Part shown: positions 23,101 through 35,174 of the stretch, piece after piece
How positions within the stretch are numbered: the stretch's first letter is position 1
Layout of the letters: the number at the start of each line of letters is the position of its first letter
Assembly: GCA_027326205.1 (NCBI GenBank)
Contig: DAHWEX010000109.1
Location: 1 to 37,368 of the forward strand
DNA length: 37,368 nt
DNA from: Actinomycetota bacterium
GTDB taxonomy: Bacteria > Actinomycetota > Actinomycetes > Streptosporangiales > Streptosporangiaceae
Direction of reading: 5' to 3'
Program-made: the position numbers and the translations under genes
The notes under the pieces: model-generated
Seen by the model: only the letters and a program-made list of their open reading frames with translations
What the model was told of the DNA's origin: nothing
The model's database searches: none

Positions 23101-23177
23101 CGAGTTGCGGTCAGTGACCGGTGTGCCCGGGCCGTTCGCGGCTGGGGCGAGACCGGCGAGACGAGGGGAGCGCACCT

Positions 23178-24872
23178 GTGAGTAACGTTGACCTGGCGGA
23201 GGTGTGGGCGCGATCACTCGACGGGCTCTCCGAGATGGGACTCCCGCCGAGCCAGCTCGCCTGGCTCAGGCTGACCAGGCCGCTTGGCCTGGTGGAGAAC
23301 ACGGCGCTGATCGCCACCCCTAACCCCTTCGTGAAAGATTACCTGGAGACCAAGCTCCGTCCGCTGGTTATCCACGCGCTCTCCAAAGAACTCGGCCGGG
23401 CGATCCAGATCGCCGTGACCGTCGACCCGAGCCCGGTCGCGCCGCCCGAGCCGCCGGCGGGACCGCCGGTCTCGCGGCTGTCGGTGATGGACCCCCTCAA
23501 CGGGAGACCGCAGGACGACGGCCCGCCGCTGGCACCACAGCAAGGGGAGCCCGGCCCGCCTAACGTGCCCGCGCCGCCGAGTTATCCACAGACGCAGTAT
23601 CCTCCGCAGCCGCAGCGCTACTCCTACCAGGACGCGGGCTACCAGCCGTACCGCGATTCCCAGGGGTTCCAGGAGCTGCCGCCCGAGCAGCATCCCCTGA
23701 CGGCGCAGCAGCCCGCCGCGGTTCAGCCGGAGCAACTCGACCTTGACCAGTTCCATCCGCAGCAGCGGGAACAGCCCGGACAGCACGGCCACGGCCACCA
23801 GGCCGACCAGCCCCCGCGCCCGGCATCGGCCAGGCTGAACTCGAAGTACACCTTTGAGACGTTCGTCATCGGCAGCAGCAACCGCTTCGCGCACGCCGCG
23901 GCGGTCGCGGTCGCCGAGGCCCCCGCCAAGGCGTACAACCCGCTGTTCATCTACGGCGACTCCGGCCTGGGGAAAACCCACCTGCTGCACGCGATCGGCC
24001 ACTACGCCCAGACGCTCTACAACGGGCTGACGGTCAGGTACGTGAGCTCGGAAGAGTTCACCAACGAGTTCATCAACATGATCCGCGACGGCAAGCAGGA
24101 CGGTTTCCGCAGGCGGTACCGCGACGTTGACGTCCTCCTTGTGGACGACATCCAGTTTCTGGAGAACAAGGAAGGAACGCAGGAGGAGTTTTTCCACACC
24201 TTCAACACCCTGCACAACGCCAGCAAGCAGATCGTCATCTCCAGCGACCGTGCGCCCAAGCGGCTCGTCACCCTGGAAGACCGGCTGCGCAGCCGGTTCG
24301 AGTGGGGACTGCTCACCGACGTCCAGCCGCCCGAACTGGAGACCCGGATCGCCATCCTCCGCAAGAAGGCCATCCAGGAGGGGCTGAACGCGCCGCCGGA
24401 CGTCCTGGAGTACATCGCCAGCCGGATCTCCACGAACATCCGGGAGCTGGAGGGAGCGCTGATCCGGGTTACCGCCTTCGCCAGCCTCAACCGCCAGGGC
24501 GTCGACATCAGCCTGGCCGAGATCGTGCTCAAGGACCTCATCCCGGAGAGCCAGGGGAGCAGCGCGCCGCAGATCACCGCGGTGACCATCATGGGCCAGA
24601 CCGCCGCCTACTTCGGGCTCACCATCGAGGACCTGTGCGGGACGAGCCGGTCCCGGGTCCTCGTCACCGCACGGCAGATCGCCATGTACCTGTGCCGCGA
24701 GCTGACCGACATGTCGCTGCCGAAGATCGGCCAGCAGTTCGGCGGCCGCGACCACACGACCGTCATCCACGCGGACCGCAAGATCCGCTCGCTGATGGCC
24801 GAGCGCCGCTCGATCTACACACAGGTCACCGAGCTGACCAACCGGATCAAGCAGCAGGCCAGAGCGAACTAA
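23178..24872 (+). CDS. dnaA: Chromosomal replication initiator protein DnaA
   Basis: A 564-residue initiator. Domain I spans about residues 1-90 ([14 protein letters not shown] onward). A long Pro/Gln/Tyr-rich domain II (about 90-215) is typical of actinomycetes. The AAA+ domain III has Walker [10 protein letters not shown] near residue 260 and Walker [11 protein letters not shown]. Domain IV ends with the DnaA signature [15 protein letters not shown], which binds the 9-base boxes. GTG 23178 has GAGGGGAG about seven bases upstream; the ORF-track start at 23121 adds 19 unrelated residues. A consensus DnaA box lies inside the gene (23582). It is followed directly by oriC. Confidence 0.96.
   Translation: MSNVDLAEVWARSLDGLSEMGLPPSQLAWLRLTRPLGLVENTALIATPNPFVKDYLETKLRPLVIHALSKELGRAIQIAVTVDPSPVAPPEPPAGPPVSRLSVMDPLNGRPQDDGPPLAPQQGEPGPPNVPAPPSYPQTQYPPQPQRYSYQDAGYQPYRDSQGFQELPPEQHPLTAQQPAAVQPEQLDLDQFHPQQREQPGQHGHGHQADQPPRPASARLNSKYTFETFVIGSSNRFAHAAAVAVAEAPAKAYNPLFIYGDSGLGKTHLLHAIGHYAQTLYNGLTVRYVSSEEFTNEFINMIRDGKQDGFRRRYRDVDVLLVDDIQFLENKEGTQEEFFHTFNTLHNASKQIVISSDRAPKRLVTLEDRLRSRFEWGLLTDVQPPELETRIAILRKKAIQEGLNAPPDVLEYIASRISTNIRELEGALIRVTAFASLNRQGVDISLAEIVLKDLIPESQGSSAPQITAVTIMGQTAAYFGLTIEDLCGTSRSRVLVTARQIAMYLCRELTDMSLPKIGQQFGGRDHTTVIHADRKIRSLMAERRSIYTQVTELTNRIKQQARAN
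23582..23590. other. DnaA box inside dnaA
   Basis: A perfect TTATCCACA in the part encoding the linker domain II, where the coding constraint is weak. Confidence 0.55.
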
Positions 24873-25324
24873 GAGCAAGTTCTTCGCCCGGATATAAGCC
24901 GAAATACGCGGACCTAAGGGCGGTGCCAATGGCCAATTACCCGCAAAACGTTGCCAAGATCAATTCACAGGTTATCCACAAGGGTTATCCAGAACTTGTG
25001 GACGAACGGTGTGGACAACCAGTGGATAACCCGTGGATAAGCAGGGGATGACCGGTGGACAGCGGGGGAAAACTCTGGCGTCGTCCACATACCCCCGAAA
25101 ATCATCCACAGACGGTCCACATGCCCTGTGCACAAAAAATGGGCTTTGGCCTGGGAAAACGACGTTTTCCACATAATCCACAGCCCCTATTACTACTACG
25201 TCCTTATAGCTAGAGAAACCTCAAGAGCAAGTAGGCTCGCGCCTGGGCTGTGGAAACCAGCCCGTCGCGGGCAGGCTTACCCCGTCGCGGCTGACCCGCA
25301 AACATCACCAGCAGGAGGCATTCC
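24873..25324. other. Replication origin oriC
   Basis: The 452-base dnaA-dnaN gap holds many DnaA boxes. Perfect: 24972 (TTATCCACA) and 25010 (minus, TTGTCCACA). One or two changes: 24985, 24997 (minus), 25021 (minus), 25032 (minus), 25081, 25102, 25113, 25127, 25165, 25174. Boxes from 24972 to about 25040 face both ways, while most from 25081 to 25182 point one way. The AT-richest stretch, CTATTACTACTACG through CTTATAGCTAGAG (about 25186-25215), is the likely unwinding element, next to the last boxes and before dnaN. ORFs called in this region are shadows. Confidence 0.93.
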
Positions 25325-26443
25325 GTGAAGCTTCAAGTTGAGCGCGACCCACTCGCCGAGGCAGTCGCTTGGACGGCCCGGGCACTGCCGGCCCGTCCCA
25401 CGGCCCCGGTGCTGGCCGGCATGCGCCTCCAGGCGGGCAACGAGCTCACGCTGTCCACCTTCGACTACGAGGTCTCCGCTCAGTCGACGATCCCCGTGCA
25501 GGCCGACGAGCCGGGCAGCGTCCTCGTCTCGGGCAAGCTGCTGGCGGAGATCGTGCGGTCCCTGCCCGCCCGCCCGGTCGACCTCACCACCGACGGCACC
25601 AGGACCACGGTCAAGTGCGGCAACGCCACGTTCACCCTGATGCTGCTGCCCCTGGACGAGTACCCCACCCTGCCCGACATGCCGGACACGACCGGGACCC
25701 TCGGCGCGGACACGTTCGCTTCGGCGATCCACCAGGTCGCCATCGCCGCGGGCAAGGACGACACGCTGCCCGCGCTGACCGGCATCCGCATGGAGATCAA
25801 CGACGACAAGCTGACCATGGTGGCGACCGACCGCTACCGGCTCGCCGTCCGCGAACTGCGCTGGACCCCGGTCACGCCCGGCCTGAGCACGGCCGTCCTC
25901 GTTCCGGCCAGGGTCCTCGGCGACACCGCGCGGCAGATGACCGGCGGCGCCGAGGTCTCCGTGGCGCTGGCCACGACAGAGGGCGGCAACGACGGGATCA
26001 TCGGGTTCGAGGGCGGCGGCAGGAAGACCACCACGCGGCTGCTCTCCGGCGAGTACCCGCGCTACCAGACGCTGCTGCCGAGCGAGTTCAGCGCGGTCGC
26101 CGAACTGCCAGCGGCGCCCTTCGCCGACGCGGTGAAGCGCGTGGCCCTGGTCGCCGAGCGGAACACCCCCGTCCGGCTCACCTTCGCCTCCGGCGAGGTC
26201 CTGCTGGAGGCCGGGACCGGCGACGAGGCCCAGGCGAGCGAGGCGATCGGCGCGAGCTTCGACGGCGAGACCATGCAGATCGCGTTCAACCCGACGTACC
26301 TGCTCGACGGGATCAACGCGGTGGACTCCGACACGGTCCGCATCTCGTTCACCACGGCGACCAGGCCGGCGGTCATCACCGGCAAGGGCGAGGCGCAGCC
26401 CGACTACCGGTACGTCATCATGCCAATCCGGTCTGCTGGCTGA
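25325..26443 (+). CDS. dnaN: DNA polymerase III sliding clamp, beta subunit
   Basis: A 372-residue beta clamp made of three similar domains that dimerises around DNA and tethers the replicative polymerase. Family phrases include LAGMRLQA, FDYEVSAQ, SGKLLAEIVRSLP, MVATDRYRLAVREL and the C-terminal YVIMPIR. The GTG start has AGGAGG seven bases upstream. It lies immediately after oriC, and recF follows after 21 bases. The gnd gene found between dnaN and recF in Streptomyces is absent. Confidence 0.96.
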   Translation: MKLQVERDPLAEAVAWTARALPARPTAPVLAGMRLQAGNELTLSTFDYEVSAQSTIPVQADEPGSVLVSGKLLAEIVRSLPARPVDLTTDGTRTTVKCGNATFTLMLLPLDEYPTLPDMPDTTGTLGADTFASAIHQVAIAAGKDDTLPALTGIRMEINDDKLTMVATDRYRLAVRELRWTPVTPGLSTAVLVPARVLGDTARQMTGGAEVSVALATTEGGNDGIIGFEGGGRKTTTRLLSGEYPRYQTLLPSEFSAVAELPAAPFADAVKRVALVAERNTPVRLTFASGEVLLEAGTGDEAQASEAIGASFDGETMQIAFNPTYLLDGINAVDSDTVRISFTTATRPAVITGKGEAQPDYRYVIMPIRSAG

Positions 26444-26452
26444 GGGAACGGC

Positions 26453-26464
26453 TAACCTCGATAC
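26453..26464 (+). promoter_or_regulatory. Candidate -10 for a leaderless recF transcript
   Basis: TAACCT (26453-26458) lies six bases before the recF GTG, with no ribosome-binding site in between. It has the same geometry as the MFS gene start. Confidence 0.35.
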
Positions 26465-27637
26465 GTGCACCTGACTCGTTTGGCGTTGACGGACTTCCGG
26501 TCCTACACGGAGGCCGACGTGCCGCTCAAGCCGGGTGTGACGATCTTCAGCGGCCCGAACGGGGAGGGCAAGACCAACCTCGTCGAGGCCGTCGGCTACG
26601 CGGCGACCATGGCCAGCCACCGGGCAGCACAGGACGCCCCGCTGATCCGCAAGGGCGCGGATCAGGCGATCATCCGGGCGGCGATTTCCACTGGCGTGCA
26701 CGACGCGCTGGTGGAAATCGAGCTCAACGCGGGCCGCGCCAACCGGGTCAGGCTCAACCGGACCCCGCTGACCAGGCCCCGCGACGTCCTCGGCGTGCTG
26801 CGCACCGTGCTGTTCGCGCCCGAGGACCTCGCCCTGGTCAAGGGCGACCCGGGGGAGCGCAGGCGGTTCCTCGACGACCTGCTCGTCGCGATGGCCCCCC
26901 GGTACGCGGCCGTCCGCGCCGACTACGACCGGGTGGTGAAGCAGCGCACCGCCCTGTTGAAATCCGCGGGCCCGAAGGGCGGCCCCAAAGGCAACAGGCA
27001 GTCCCGCGAGGCGGTGACCGCCACGCTCGACGTCTGGGATGCCCACCTGGCGCGGGCCGGCGCGGAGCTCCTGGTCGCCCGGGAGCACCTGGTGAACTCG
27101 CTGCGCCCGCACGTCGAACGCTCGTACACCGCGGTCGCCGGCGGGGACCGCGGCCCGGCCGCGATCGCCTACCGGCGGTCGTTCGGCTCGCCTGTGGATA
27201 ACTTTGCCGCCACGCACGGGGAACGGGTGCGCGCGGCCGCGCGCGCGCTGCGTGAGGCGCTCCTCGAGGTCCGCGCGAGCGAACTCGACCGGGGCGTCTG
27301 CCTCGCGGGCCCGCACCGCGACGAACTAGAGCTCAGCGTCCGCGACCTCCCCGCCCGCGGCTACGCCAGCCACGGCGAGTCCTGGTCCATGGCCCTGGCG
27401 CTCCGCCTCGCCAGCTTCGACCTGCTCCGCGCGGGCCGCGAGGACCCGGTGCTCATCCTCGACGACGTGTTCGCCGAGCTCGACGAGGGCCGCCGCGACC
27501 GCCTCGCCGCCCTGGTCGCCGCCGCCGAGCAGGTCCTGGTCACCGCCGCGGTCCCGGACGATATCCCCCGCCTCCTGGCCGGCGTGCACTTCAAGGTCTC
27601 GGCCGGCACCCTCACCGAGGTCCCCGGTGCGCCCTGA
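26465..27637 (+). CDS. recF: DNA replication and repair protein RecF
   Basis: A 390-residue SMC-like ATPase that helps load RecA at gaps. The N-terminus [14 protein letters not shown] is typical. Walker A is [13 protein letters not shown]. The C-terminal part has the ABC signature region ([21 protein letters not shown]) and Walker [13 protein letters not shown]. The GTG start lacks a Shine-Dalgarno sequence but has TAACCT six bases upstream. Its end overlaps the dciA start by 11 bases. A perfect DnaA box lies inside it (27193). Confidence 0.95.
   Translation: MHLTRLALTDFRSYTEADVPLKPGVTIFSGPNGEGKTNLVEAVGYAATMASHRAAQDAPLIRKGADQAIIRAAISTGVHDALVEIELNAGRANRVRLNRTPLTRPRDVLGVLRTVLFAPEDLALVKGDPGERRRFLDDLLVAMAPRYAAVRADYDRVVKQRTALLKSAGPKGGPKGNRQSREAVTATLDVWDAHLARAGAELLVAREHLVNSLRPHVERSYTAVAGGDRGPAAIAYRRSFGSPVDNFAATHGERVRAAARALREALLEVRASELDRGVCLAGPHRDELELSVRDLPARGYASHGESWSMALALRLASFDLLRAGREDPVLILDDVFAELDEGRRDRLAALVAAAEQVLVTAAVPDDIPRLLAGVHFKVSAGTLTEVPGAP
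27193..27201. other. DnaA box inside recF
   Basis: TGTGGATAA, perfect TTATCCACA on the minus strand, within coding sequence. It may be chance or a titration site. Confidence 0.5.
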
Positions 27638-28142
27638 CCCCGAGCGCGCCCGGCTGGCCGCCGAGGCGCTGGCCCGGGCCCGGGCCGACGCGTGGGCGCG
27701 GGGAGACCGCCCCGGTGCGGGTCCGCGCCAGCAGATCCAGGCCGGGGATCCCGAACGGGCCGGTGTTTCACCCCAGGCCGTTCCCTCCGCCTCATGGTCG
27801 GCCCGGCCGAGGCGCGACGATCCACAGCCCCTGACCGCCGCCTTCGGCGGCCTGCTGTCGGCGCGCGGCTGGCGCGAGAAGGCCGCCGTCGGCGCGGTCT
27901 TCGGCCACTGGCCGGACATCGTGGGCCCGCAGCTGGCCCTGCACACGACGCCCGAGTCGTTCGAGTCGGGCGAGCTGACCGTTTCCGCCGACTCCTCCGC
28001 GTGGGCGACCCAGGTCCGCCTCATGGCCCCCCAGATCCTGAAGCGCCTCGGCGAGGAACTCGGCCACGGCACGGTCCGCCACATCCGCGTCAACGGCCCC
28101 GCCGGCCCCCCGAGACGCCCCGGCCGCCTCCGCGTCCGCTAG
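27627..28142 (+). CDS. dciA: DciA family protein (DUF721), probable replicative helicase loader
   Basis: A 171-residue protein. The DUF721/DciA domain lies at about residues 70-150 ([29 protein letters not shown], then [20 protein letters not shown]). DciA is the ancestral loader or operator of DnaB in bacteria without DnaC or DnaI. The N-terminal ~65 residues are a variable Arg/Ala/Pro-rich extension. The GTG start overlaps the recF end by 11 bases, so recF and dciA are coupled. It sits between recF and gyrB as in other actinomycetes. Confidence 0.88.
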   Translation: MRPDPERARLAAEALARARADAWARGDRPGAGPRQQIQAGDPERAGVSPQAVPSASWSARPRRDDPQPLTAAFGGLLSARGWREKAAVGAVFGHWPDIVGPQLALHTTPESFESGELTVSADSSAWATQVRLMAPQILKRLGEELGHGTVRHIRVNGPAGPPRRPGRLRVR

Positions 28143-30552
<2,410 letters not shown>

Positions 30553-30591
30553 CGGATAGCTGATCGTCGGGGCGGACGTGGCCCGGCTGAC

Positions 30592-30605
30592 GATTCACGT
30601 GAAAC
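30592..30605. other. parS-like site between gyrB and gyrA
   Basis: GATTCACGTGAAAC has one mismatch to the parS core (T to A at position 2). A degenerate half-site, GACGTGAAAC, follows at 30649-30658. Confidence 0.7.
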
Positions 30606-30716
30606 AACGAAACGTTCGGTATGACATGTTTGATCTTGATCTTCAGATGACGTGAAACAGCAGCGGCGCTCGCCGTTCGCGGCTAGCGAGGATCGCAACA
30701 GACGAGAGGTTGCAAG

Positions 30717-33329
30717 GTGACCGAAGTCATCGGGCCCCCAGACGGGGGGCATGACCGGACCGAGCCGGTCGACATCCAGGTCGAGATGCAGCGCAGCTAC
30801 ATCGACTACGCGATGTCCGTGATCGTCGGGCGCGCGCTGCCCGACGTCCGGGACGGGCTCAAGCCGGTGCACACGCGCATCCTCTACGCGATGTACGACG
30901 GCGGCTTCCGGCCGGACCGCGGGTTCTTCAAGTGCGCGCGGGTGGTCGGCGACGTCATGGGCGTGTACCACCCGCACGGTGACAGCGCGATCTACGACGC
31001 GCTCGTGCGGATGGCGCAGCCCTGGTCGATGCGGATGCCGCTCATCGACAGCCAGGGCAACTTCGGCTCGCCGGGCAACGACCCGCCGGCCGCCATGCGC
31101 TACACCGAGTGCCGCCTCGCCCCGCTCGCCATGGAGATGATGCGGGACATCACCGAGGAGACCGTCGACTTCCGGCCGAACTACGACGGCAAGTCGGCGG
31201 AGCCCGTCGTGCTGCCCGCGCGGTTCCCGAACCTGCTCGTCAACGGCTCCGAGGGCATCGCGGTCGGGATGGCGACCAAGATCCCGCCGCACAACCTGCG
31301 CGAGGTCGCCGCCGGCGTCCTGTGGTACCTGGAGAACTACGAGCGCTTCGAGGCGCCCGCCGCCGACACGCGCACCGAGAACGAAGAGGGCGTTCCGCAG
31401 CGGGCACCGCACGAGGACCTGCTCGACGGGCTGATCGAGCGCATCCCCGGTCCGGACTTCCCGACCAAGGGCCTGATCGTCGGGCGCCGCGGCATCCGCG
31501 AGGCCTACCGGACCGGGCGCGGCTCGATCATGATGCGGGCCGTGATCGAGCACGAGGAGATCCACGGCCGGCAGTGCCTGGTCGTCAAGGAGCTCCCGTT
31601 CCAGGTCAACCCGGACAACCTGGCCTCCAAGATCGCCGAGCTGGTCAAGGACGGGCGGCTCACCGGGATCGCGGACGTCCGCGACGAGACCAGCGGCCGG
31701 ACCGGCCAGCGGCTCGTGATCGTGCTCAAGCGCGACGCGATCGCCAAGGTCGTGCTGAACAACCTGTACAAGCACACGCAGCTGCAGGACACGTTCGGCG
31801 TGATCATGCTGGCGCTGGTCGACGGGGTGCCGCGCACCCTGCGCCTGGACCAGATGATCCGCTACTGGGTCGCGCACCAGATCGAGGTCATTCAGCGGCG
31901 GACCCGGTTCCGGCTGCGCAAGGCCCAGGAGCGGCTGCACATCGTCGCCGCGCTGATCGCCGCGATCGACGCGATCGACCAGGTAATCGCCCTGATCCGC
32001 GGGTCTGAGTCGGCGCAGGCAGCGCAGGCCGGCCTCATGGGGCTGCTGAACATCGACGAGATCCAGGCGCGCGCCATTCTCGACATGCAGCTGCGCAAGC
32101 TGGCCGCCCTGGAGCGGCAGGAGCTGATCGACGAGCGCGACAAGCTCGAGGCGCAGATCGCCGACCTCCAGGCGATCCTCGACTCGCCCGTGCGGCAGCG
32201 GGAGATCATCGGGACCGAGCTCGGCGAGATCGTGGCCAAGTACGGCGACGCGCGCCGGACCGAGATCATCGCCTACGACGGCGAGGTCGCCGACGAGGAC
32301 CTGATCGCGGAGTCCGACATCGTCGTGACGATCACCCGCGGCGGGTACGCCAAGCGCACCAACACCGACCAGTACCGGGCGCAGAAGCGCGGCGGGAAGG
32401 GCGTGCGCGGCGCCGCGCTGCGGTCCGACGACATCGTCGACCACTTCTTCGTCACCTCGACGCATCACTGGATCCTGTTCTTCACGAACAAGGGCCGGGT
32501 CTACCGGGCCAAGGGGTACGAGTTCCCCGACACCGGCCGGGACGCCCGGGGCCAGCACGTGGCCAACCTGCTGGCCTTCCAGCCGGACGAGCAGATCGCC
32601 GAGGTGCTCACCCTGCGGGACTACACGGTGGCGCCCTACCTCGTGCTCGCCACCCGTTCGGGCCTGGTGAAGAAGTCGCGGTTGTCGGAGTACGACTCGG
32701 CCCGGGCCGGCGGCCTGATCGCGATCAACCTCCGCGAGGACGACGAGGTGATCGGCGCCGCGCTCGTGTCACCGGATGAGGACCTCCTCCTGGTGAGCAA
32801 GGGCGCGCAGGCGATCAGGTTCAACGCGAGCGATGACCAGATGCGGCCGCTCGGCCGGGCGACGTCCGGTGTGATCGGGATGCGGTTCAACGAAGGCGAC
32901 GAACTGCTCGGCATGTACGTGGTCACCGACGCGGAGGACGTGCTGGTGGCCACGGAAGGCGGATACGCTAAGCGAACGCCCGCTGACCAGTACCCGCTGC
33001 GGAACCGAGGCGGTCTCGGGGTCATGACGGCCCAGATCACCGAGGACCGCGGCAGCCTGGTCGGCGCCCTGGTGGTCCGGCCGGAGGACGAGGTCTTCGC
33101 GATCACGTCGAACGGCGGTGTCATCCGGACCCGGGCGAGCGAGGTGCGGCAGACCGGACGGGTGACGATGGGCGTCCGGCTGATGAACCTCGCGGCCGGG
33201 ACCACCGTGGTGGCGCTGGCGCGCAATGCGGAGGCGGAACCTGTGGACGAGGCTGTGGACGAGCCTGTGGACGAACCGGCGGACACGCCTGTGGATACTC
33301 CTGCGGACACGGATTCTGATAACGAATGA
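30717..33329 (+). CDS. gyrA: DNA gyrase subunit A
   Basis: An 870-residue catalytic subunit. The N-terminus has [19 protein letters not shown]; the quinolone-determining region, [17 protein letters not shown] (about residues 84-100), carries the Ser and Asp of sensitive enzymes; the DNA-cleaving Tyr is residue 129 (AAMRYTE). The beta-propeller C-terminal domain has the GyrA box QKRGGKG that wraps DNA. The GTG start follows a weak purine-rich stretch. After the propeller the protein ends in an acidic, repetitive tail ([18 protein letters not shown]). That tail is encoded by a 12-base periodic run that also reads as DnaA-box-like sequence. Confidence 0.96.
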   Translation: MTEVIGPPDGGHDRTEPVDIQVEMQRSYIDYAMSVIVGRALPDVRDGLKPVHTRILYAMYDGGFRPDRGFFKCARVVGDVMGVYHPHGDSAIYDALVRMAQPWSMRMPLIDSQGNFGSPGNDPPAAMRYTECRLAPLAMEMMRDITEETVDFRPNYDGKSAEPVVLPARFPNLLVNGSEGIAVGMATKIPPHNLREVAAGVLWYLENYERFEAPAADTRTENEEGVPQRAPHEDLLDGLIERIPGPDFPTKGLIVGRRGIREAYRTGRGSIMMRAVIEHEEIHGRQCLVVKELPFQVNPDNLASKIAELVKDGRLTGIADVRDETSGRTGQRLVIVLKRDAIAKVVLNNLYKHTQLQDTFGVIMLALVDGVPRTLRLDQMIRYWVAHQIEVIQRRTRFRLRKAQERLHIVAALIAAIDAIDQVIALIRGSESAQAAQAGLMGLLNIDEIQARAILDMQLRKLAALERQELIDERDKLEAQIADLQAILDSPVRQREIIGTELGEIVAKYGDARRTEIIAYDGEVADEDLIAESDIVVTITRGGYAKRTNTDQYRAQKRGGKGVRGAALRSDDIVDHFFVTSTHHWILFFTNKGRVYRAKGYEFPDTGRDARGQHVANLLAFQPDEQIAEVLTLRDYTVAPYLVLATRSGLVKKSRLSEYDSARAGGLIAINLREDDEVIGAALVSPDEDLLLVSKGAQAIRFNASDDQMRPLGRATSGVIGMRFNEGDELLGMYVVTDAEDVLVATEGGYAKRTPADQYPLRNRGGLGVMTAQITEDRGSLVGALVVRPEDEVFAITSNGGVIRTRASEVRQTGRVTMGVRLMNLAAGTTVVALARNAEAEPVDEAVDEPVDEPADTPVDTPADTDSDNE
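33242..33298. repeat. 12-base repeat of TGTGGACGA (DnaA-box-like) in the gyrA 3' end
   Basis: TGTGGACGA occurs at 33242, 33254 and 33266, exactly 12 bases apart, with TGTGGATAC at 33290. TGTGGACGA is identical to the oriC box at 24997 and is the complement of the one at 25081. In frame it encodes the VDE(A/P) tail. Confidence 0.6.
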
Positions 33330-33438
33330 GCGGTTGACGCAACGAACAGACGGGTAGCGGCGTCTGATGTTCGCTGACTCTCGGATAGTGTCAACGAAAA
33401 GGTACATAGGTGCACCAGCGAGTACCGAGGAGGACGGC

Positions 33439-34611
33439 ATGGACGAGGCGGGACGATCGACTCAACCGCCGCTTATCATGGCCCCCCCGGTTCCGAAAGC
33501 CGACCCAGATGCGGTGGCCGCGGACACGGTCGCTGACAATGGCATCATGGCACCATCACGGACGAGAGCTGAGGCGTCACGTTCCGGAGTGGCGCAGCGG
33601 GAGAACAGGGCTAACGGATCCAGCGCATCGAATTCCCAGGAATCCGGCGGGAAATCCTCCGGTGGCGCCGCGGCCGCGACCGAGGAACTTCCTGTGGTCA
33701 AGGAGACGGCGGACGATGAGCCGGCCGCGGTAGCCCCGCTGCCCGCCGACATAATCGGCAAGGGAAAGGGCCGCACCTCTGCGGAGAGGGCGGCCGAGGG
33801 GCAAGGCCCCGGATGGCAAGGGAGCCGACAGACAATGACCTCGGGGGAGACCACCGCGGGCACGGAGGCTCCGGCCACCGTGGCGGAAGACGTCAAGCCA
33901 GCGCCCAAGAGCGAGCAGAAACCGTCGTTCACGCGGGCGGAGGCGACCCTCGCACCGCCGGTGTCGGCCTCAACCCAGTCCTACGCGGGTTCCACCGACT
34001 GGACGCCGGCCTACTCGCACTCGGAGTGGCCGACCGGGCCGGACTCGACGACAACGACCGCGGCGTCCGGCGGCACGTCGGGGAGCGGCTTCTCCGCCAG
34101 CTCCGTCGGCTCGGTAACCGCCGGAGCCGCCTCGGCGGCAACCGGCGCGGCCGCGGGCCTGGCCGGTTCCGTCACCTCCGCCTGGCAGCGGCGCGGCAGC
34201 GGTACCGCCCCCAGGGGCGCCCAGGTGCGCAAGAAGCCAAGCAAGCGCCAGGCCATGCTGACCCTCTCCCGGGTCGAGCCGTGGTCGGTCATGAAGTTCA
34301 GCTTCGTGGCATCGGTCGTGGCCCTCATCATCCTGTTCGTCGCCGTCGCCCTGCTCTACATGGTGCTGACCGCGCTCGGCGTCTTCGACTCGCTCCAGCA
34401 CACGGTCTCCACGATGACCTCCAGCCAGGGCACGACGGGCACGAACATCTCGCACTGGACCTCCCCGTCCCTCATCCTCGGCTACACGGCCATGCTCGGT
34501 GCCCTGAACATCGTCCTCATCACCGCGATATGCACCGTCGGCTCGGTCATCTACAACCTGATCGCCAAGACCATCGGCGGCATCGAGGTCACGCTCCGCG
34601 AGACAGACTGA
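33439..34611 (+). CDS. DUF3566 domain transmembrane protein
   Basis: A 390-residue protein. The first ~265 residues are a low-complexity Ala/Ser/Thr/Gly/Pro cytoplasmic region. The last ~115 form a DUF3566 domain: a Lys/Arg-rich entry (KKPSKRQAMLTLSRVEPWSVMKFSF), a first membrane helix (VASVVALIILFVAVALLYMVL), a short loop, and a second helix (YTAMLGALNIVLITAICTVGSVIYNL) ending in GGIEVTLRE. This domain is regularly found after gyrA in actinobacteria; its function is not firmly known. ATG 33439 has GAGGAGG five bases upstream, so the ORF-track start at 33367 is rejected. Confidence 0.88.
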   Translation: MDEAGRSTQPPLIMAPPVPKADPDAVAADTVADNGIMAPSRTRAEASRSGVAQRENRANGSSASNSQESGGKSSGGAAAATEELPVVKETADDEPAAVAPLPADIIGKGKGRTSAERAAEGQGPGWQGSRQTMTSGETTAGTEAPATVAEDVKPAPKSEQKPSFTRAEATLAPPVSASTQSYAGSTDWTPAYSHSEWPTGPDSTTTTAASGGTSGSGFSASSVGSVTAGAASAATGAAAGLAGSVTSAWQRRGSGTAPRGAQVRKKPSKRQAMLTLSRVEPWSVMKFSFVASVVALIILFVAVALLYMVLTALGVFDSLQHTVSTMTSSQGTTGTNISHWTSPSLILGYTAMLGALNIVLITAICTVGSVIYNLIAKTIGGIEVTLRETD

Positions 34612-34666
34612 ACCACCCTTCCGGATGCGATAGAGTAGCGAAGTCGCCTCGCGGCGGTACCCGAGC

Positions 34667-34743
34667 GGGGGTATAGCTCAGTCGGTTAGAGCGCTTCCCT
34701 GATAAGGAAGAGGTCCGTGGTTCAAGTCCACGTACCCCCACCA
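34667..34743 (+). tRNA. tRNA-Ile (GAT), CCA encoded
   Basis: A full cloverleaf: acceptor GGGGGTA/TACCCCC, D stem GCTC/GAGC, anticodon stem CTTCC/GGAAG with loop CTGATAA (anticodon GAT), T stem CGTGG/CCACG with TTCAAGT, discriminator A, and an encoded CCA (34741-34743). It is in the usual place after gyrA and DUF3566. Confidence 0.98.
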
Positions 34744-34747
34744 GGTA

Positions 34748-34782
34748 AAAGGCCACGAAATCCTTGGGGTGTCGTGGCCTTT
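34748..34782 (+). terminator. Intrinsic terminator after tRNA-Ile
   Basis: AAAGGCCACGA (34748-34758) pairs perfectly with TCGTGGCCTTT (34772-34782), a stem of 11 pairs followed by a T-rich tail (AGTTGTTA). From here to 35004 no gene is seen. Confidence 0.75.
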
Positions 34783-35004
34783 AGTTGTTAGGATTATGTC
34801 CGGTTTGCGGCATTCGCGGCGCTCCGTGCTTAGGCGGGACGGCAGCGCACCCGAGGGGGCCGGTGGCGCTGACCGGGCAAAAGCCGCAAAACCGCGCGGA
34901 GTGGGACCAGTTCCGCGGTTCTGGCGCAACGTTCCGGAAACCGGGGGGCCGGTCCTTGCAAAGCTTGAGCGAGACCTCGCCGGGCGAGGGGTAGGCTAGC
35001 GGGC

Positions 35005-35127
35005 ATGAAGAAGCTGCTCATCCTCATCGTGGTTTTGCTTGGCGGTTTCGCGGTGTGGCGGAAGGTCCAGGCCCAGCGTGCCGACCTCGATCTGTGGAGC
35101 GAGGCGACTTCCGCCGACGACTACTGA
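35005..35127 (+). CDS. DLW-39 family small protein
   Basis: A 40-residue protein too short for the ORF track. It has a basic start (MKK), a single hydrophobic helix (LLILIVVLLGGFAVW), a basic stop (RKVQ) and an acidic C-terminal half with the family phrase ADLDLWSEAT. DLW-39 proteins take their name from that DLW motif and occur next to the gyrA/tRNA-Ile region of actinobacteria; the function is unknown. The ATG has no clear ribosome-binding site; TAGGCT (34992-34997) seven bases upstream suggests a leaderless transcript. Confidence 0.88.
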   Translation: MKKLLILIVVLLGGFAVWRKVQAQRADLDLWSEATSADDY

Positions 35128-35174
35128 CAGCTGCCTGTTTTCCTCCTAGGCCGTTAGGCCATTAGGCGCGTGCG

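Larger units (their letters stand above)
22769..23177. other. rpmH-dnaA divergent intergenic region
   Basis: A 409-base regulatory region. It holds the rpmH leader and promoter (minus strand), a CCTGACGTCAGG palindrome, TTTCCACA (22958-22965) and TGTGGAAA (22991-22998) as an inverted pair of degenerate DnaA motifs, and two DnaA-type boxes near dnaA. TAGGCT (22987-22992) is a possible dnaA -10 without a clear -35. DnaA autoregulation is likely. The ORF-track entries across it are shadows. Confidence 0.6.

Noticed and set aside
22365-23117. 250-residue plus-strand ORF over rnpA, rpmH and the dnaA upstream region
   Set aside because: It is antisense to two clear genes and crosses a promoter region; no family resemblance.
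24873-25324. CRISPR array in the repeated TCCACA sequences
   Set aside because: The repeats are 9-base DnaA boxes with irregular spacing and both orientations; this is oriC.
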